64,000 bases of DNA, taken from Rhizobium sophorae (GTDB lineage: Bacteria; Pseudomonadota; Alphaproteobacteria; Rhizobiales; Rhizobiaceae). Position 1 is the first letter of the stretch; every line of letters begins with the position of its first letter. The notes below the pieces were generated by a model. The model ran no database searches. It was not told the origin of the DNA and saw nothing but the letters and a program-made list of their open reading frames with translations. The DNA lies in contig NZ_JABFCN010000045.1 in NCBI RefSeq assembly GCF_013087515.1, positions 124,001 through 188,000 of the forward strand, given 5' to 3'. Positions 61,791 through 64,000 of this stretch are shown in pieces. Position numbers and translations under genes: made by a program.

Positions 61791-62181
61791 CGAACGGCAC
61801 CGATTGCTTGGGATTTATCGGCGCGACAGGTGCCATGGAGGGCGGCGGGGGTCAAGACATTTGCGGCGGACAGCCGGCGATGGCCGATATGGAAGAGGAC
61901 TTCGCCGCCTCTCACCCTAACCCTTGTGGCAGCGGGGAATACCCCCCTCTGCCCTGCCGGGCATCTCCCCCACAGGTGGGGAGATCGACCAGTGGCTAGG
62001 GTTTCCCCAAACAACGAAAGCGCCTGCGCGAAGCAGTCAGGAAAGCCGAGACATTTCCCCTTGCCAATCTCCCCCCTTGTGGGGGAGATGTCCGGCAGGA
62101 CAGAGGGGGATTCCAAGCCCGCCCTACGCTGCGCACTGCTAAGCGACTGCCGGATGAGAGGCAGATGAGTGGCGACGCCTT
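61791..62181. other. 391-base gap with mosaic repeat
   Basis: Between glyQ and a small gene, both - strand. It holds the RIME-like element at 61941-62110. No gene seen. Confidence 0.65.
61941..62110. repeat. RIME-like inverted-repeat element, second family member
   Basis: Ends ACCCCCCTCTGCCCTGCCGG and GTCCGGCAGGACAGAGGGGG are imperfect inverted repeats. Internal GCATCTCCCCCACAGGTGGGGAGAT (61961) and CTCCCCCCTTGTGGGGGAG (62069-62087) form short hairpins. Related in plan to 49541-49731. Confidence 0.75.
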
Positions 62182-62373
62182 TTATTCTCCCTCGCGCTTC
62201 AACCGGTATTCTCCCGTCGCCGGGTCCTTGATCAGCGTGCCGATTGCGCCGGTCTGGCGCTCCTTTTCAGCGCGCCGCGACTTTTCGGCGAGCTTGCGGG
62301 CATCGGAGACGAAGCGGCGGTAGAGCCACCAGGCTGAGAAAACCAGGACCAGGATCGTAATAAGCTGTGCCAT
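62182..62373 (-). CDS. Small membrane-anchored protein
   Basis: A 63-residue protein: hydrophobic N-terminus (MAQLITILVLVFSAWWLYRRFV) as a single TM anchor, then a charged cytoplasmic part (RKLAEKSRRAEKERQ) ending KDPATGEYRLKREGE, a short pattern seen in small conserved rhizobial proteins. Function unknown. It starts 19 bases after sppA's stop, so it is probably the second gene of a sppA operon. Confidence 0.7.
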   Translation of the reverse strand: MAQLITILVLVFSAWWLYRRFVSDARKLAEKSRRAEKERQTGAIGTLIKDPATGEYRLKREGE

Positions 62374-62391
62374 GCCCCTCTCTTGCTCCTC

Positions 62392-63252
62392 TCAAAGTCC
62401 GAAACGGCTCCACAATGCTCTCTCTTCCGCCGCTTCGACAAGCCCCGTCGCGAGGCCGGATACAGCACCTTCGAGCGAGACTGGCGATACGCCTGGAATC
62501 CGGCGGCCGAACAGGCCGCGGCCGGCGGTGACGAGCTCCAGCTTGGTCTTCTGGCCGTAGCGCCTCTTCAATTCCTGGCGCATGTCGCCGAGGCCATCGA
62601 TCAGGCCGAGTTCGAGGCCGCGTGTGCCGCTCCAGAACAGGCCGGAAAACACCGTCGCATCGTCCGTCAGCTTGCCGGCACGGCGCTCGCGCACCATGGA
62701 GATGAAGACCTGGTGAATTTCGAGCTGCAGGCTCTTCAGATACTCGATGTCCTTTTCCTTTTCCGGCTGGAAAGGATCGAGGATCACCTTGTTTTCGCCC
62801 GCCGTATAGACGCGGCGCTCGACGCCGATCTTCTTCAAGAGCTCGGGAAAGCCGAAACCGCCGGAGACGACGCCGATCGAGCCGACGATGGAGGTGGCGT
62901 CGGCGATGATCTCGTCGCCGGCAAGCGCGATCATGTAACCGCCCGAGGCGGCGACATCCTCGACGAAGACCAGAACCTTCTTCTGCTTCTCGCGGGCGAG
63001 CTCGCGAATGCGGGTGAAGATCAAGCGCGACTGCACGGGTGAGCCGCCCGGCGAATTGATCGAGATGGCGACCGCCGGTGTGTCCTTCATGGCGAAGGCC
63101 TTTTCCAGAACCGGAGAGACATTGGCGAGGTTGAGGGTCGGCCGGAACTGGCCACCGCCGCTGATGATCGCCCCCTGCAGGCGAACGACCGGAATGGTGA
63201 TGCCGTCCTTGCGGAACCGTTTCGGCATCAGTTTTCTCAAGAATCCGGCCAT
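62392..63252 (-). CDS. sppA: S49 signal peptide peptidase (SppA/SohB type)
   Basis: A 286-residue short S49 protease. The catalytic Ser is in TSIVGSIGVVSGGFG (about 141-155) with the Lys in the following EKEKDIEYLKSLQ or YTAGENK region; INSPGGSPVQSRLI (about 62-75) and DVAASGGYMIALAGDEIIADATS are typical. No clear N-terminal TM is present. Cleaves remnant signal peptides or other small membrane peptides. Confidence 0.9.
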   Translation of the reverse strand: MAGFLRKLMPKRFRKDGITIPVVRLQGAIISGGGQFRPTLNLANVSPVLEKAFAMKDTPAVAISINSPGGSPVQSRLIFTRIRELAREKQKKVLVFVEDVAASGGYMIALAGDEIIADATSIVGSIGVVSGGFGFPELLKKIGVERRVYTAGENKVILDPFQPEKEKDIEYLKSLQLEIHQVFISMVRERRAGKLTDDATVFSGLFWSGTRGLELGLIDGLGDMRQELKRRYGQKTKLELVTAGRGLFGRRIPGVSPVSLEGAVSGLATGLVEAAEERALWSRFGL

Positions 63253-63358
63253 TTCCCATCCTTCGCTTCAGGTCGTTCGATCGTCACCCATGTATGCGCT
63301 GGAACGACAAACGCAATGGCTGCGTTCCTGAAAACATTGGGTTTGAATTTGTTGTTGC

Positions 63359-63379
63359 GAATGACTTGCATTGTCATTC
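63359..63379. promoter_or_regulatory. Fur/Mur-like operator of mntH
   Basis: GAATGAC-N7-GTCATTC is a perfect 7-bp inverted repeat 45 bases before the mntH start. It resembles Fur/Mur boxes. In alphaproteobacteria Mur represses mntH when manganese is sufficient; the match is by inspection only. Confidence 0.7.
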
Positions 63380-63423
63380 TAACTCGTCATAGTGCGATGC
63401 ACGGTAAAACAGGTGGAATTCGT

Positions 63424-64000
63424 ATGGACGTTCTCAATCCGAAGACAAAGAGCGGCTGGCGGCACGAACGCGGAGAAGCGTCGCTGTCGGATGTCTACCG
63501 CACCGTCGGAACCGGGCGTCACAGCTCGATGTGGCGAAGGGCGGCAGCCTTCGCCGGGCCGGGCTACATGGTCGCCGTCGGTTACATGGACCCCGGCAAC
63601 TGGGCGACCTCGCTCGCCGGCGGCTCGAAATTCGGCTATGCGCTGCTCACCGTCGCGCTGCTTTCCAACCTGATGGCGATCGTGCTGCAATCGCTCTGCG
63701 CGCGCCTGGCGATCGCCTCCGGCCGCGATCTCGCGCAGGCCTGCCGCGACGCCTTTCCGAAATATGTCTCGGTGCCGCTCTGGGCCTTTGCCGAGATCGC
63801 CATCATCGCCACCGACATCGCCGAGGTGATCGGCACGGCGATCGGCCTCAACCTGCTGATGGGGATTCCGCTCGAACTCGGCGTGCTGATCACCGCGCTC
63901 GACGTCTTCGTGATCCTCTTCCTCCAGAAGCTCGGTTTCCGCTGGGTGGAAGCCTTCATCATCGCGCTGCTCGGCGTCATCGCGGTCTGCTTCGGCGTGC
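63424..64000 (+). CDS. mntH: Nramp-type manganese transporter, N-terminal part
   Basis: The first 192 residues of a proton-coupled divalent metal transporter; the 3' end lies beyond the window. The diagnostic DPGNWAT motif in the first helix (AFAGPGYMVAVGYMDPGN, about 43-60) and NLMAIVLQSLCARLAIASGRDLAQACRD are typical of Nramp. An N-terminal hydrophilic leader of about 40 residues precedes TM1. The ATG 63424 begins MDVLNPK; an AGGTGG precedes it. Likely regulated by the Mur-like box upstream. Confidence 0.92.
   Translation, partial: MDVLNPKTKSGWRHERGEASLSDVYRTVGTGRHSSMWRRAAAFAGPGYMVAVGYMDPGNWATSLAGGSKFGYALLTVALLSNLMAIVLQSLCARLAIASGRDLAQACRDAFPKYVSVPLWAFAEIAIIATDIAEVIGTAIGLNLLMGIPLELGVLITALDVFVILFLQKLGFRWVEAFIIALLGVIAVCFGV

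Overview
The window looks like chromosomal DNA of a fast-growing Rhizobium (R. leguminosarum / R. etli group; inference). It has high GC, alphaproteobacterial gene content, the malonate mat locus first described in Rhizobium, rhizobial families such as BA14K and a likely HPE1-like protein, and several families of small palindromic intergenic repeats. About 53 protein genes are supported, plus one 16-codon leader peptide. No rRNA, tRNA, CRISPR array, prophage or complete insertion sequence was seen.

Layout. 1-0.7 kb: 3' end of a patatin-like lipase. 0.9-7.1 kb: a tight + strand operon with a DUF2282 bufferin precursor, its DUF692 (MNIO) modifying enzyme, a DUF2063 partner and DoxX, continuing into a type II NADH dehydrogenase, a Cache/class III nucleotide cyclase and a DUF3307 membrane protein. 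7.2-8.95 kb (- strand): a divergent methionyl-tRNA synthetase preceded by a complete leader-peptide attenuator with three consecutive Met codons. 9.0-14.2 kb: malonate catabolism, matA-matB-matC on the - strand with divergent matR and a palindromic operator. 14.3-21 kb: a secreted protein, a thioesterase, an HDAC-family deacetylase, xseB, an SDR, a pirin and dxs. 21-31 kb: a CHASE3-type chemoreceptor, DUF4424, tlyA plus a 23S-type m5U methyltransferase and an MBL hydrolase, then enoyl-CoA hydratase/acyl-CoA dehydrogenase and CorA. 31-37 kb: BA14K protein, Rieske oxygenase, a hypothetical protein, Sua5-type t6A synthase and a D-2-hydroxyacid dehydrogenase. 37-40.4 kb: a 1109-residue DUF1217 protein with about nine repeats. 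40.7-49.4 kb: DUF6101, Lrp regulator/DMT exporter pair, ubiA, MipA/OmpV, a histidine phosphatase, a cyclopropane synthase and tex. 49.8-64 kb: glyS, DUF523, a second chemoreceptor, an HPE1-like secreted protein, purD, DUF2207, an E. coli-type aroA, lemA, glyQ, a 63-residue protein, sppA, and mntH behind a Fur/Mur-like box, cut by the window end.

Most of the window is ordinary chromosomal housekeeping. The strongest candidate for something little described is the Met-codon attenuator controlling the second-type MetRS (8.83-8.94 kb). Its four pairing segments, stop codon and terminator can all be read in the sequence, and it suggests induction of this synthetase when methionyl-tRNA runs short. 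The bufferin operon fused to a respiratory and signalling tail, and an orphan terminator that may mark a small RNA near 33.7 kb, come next.
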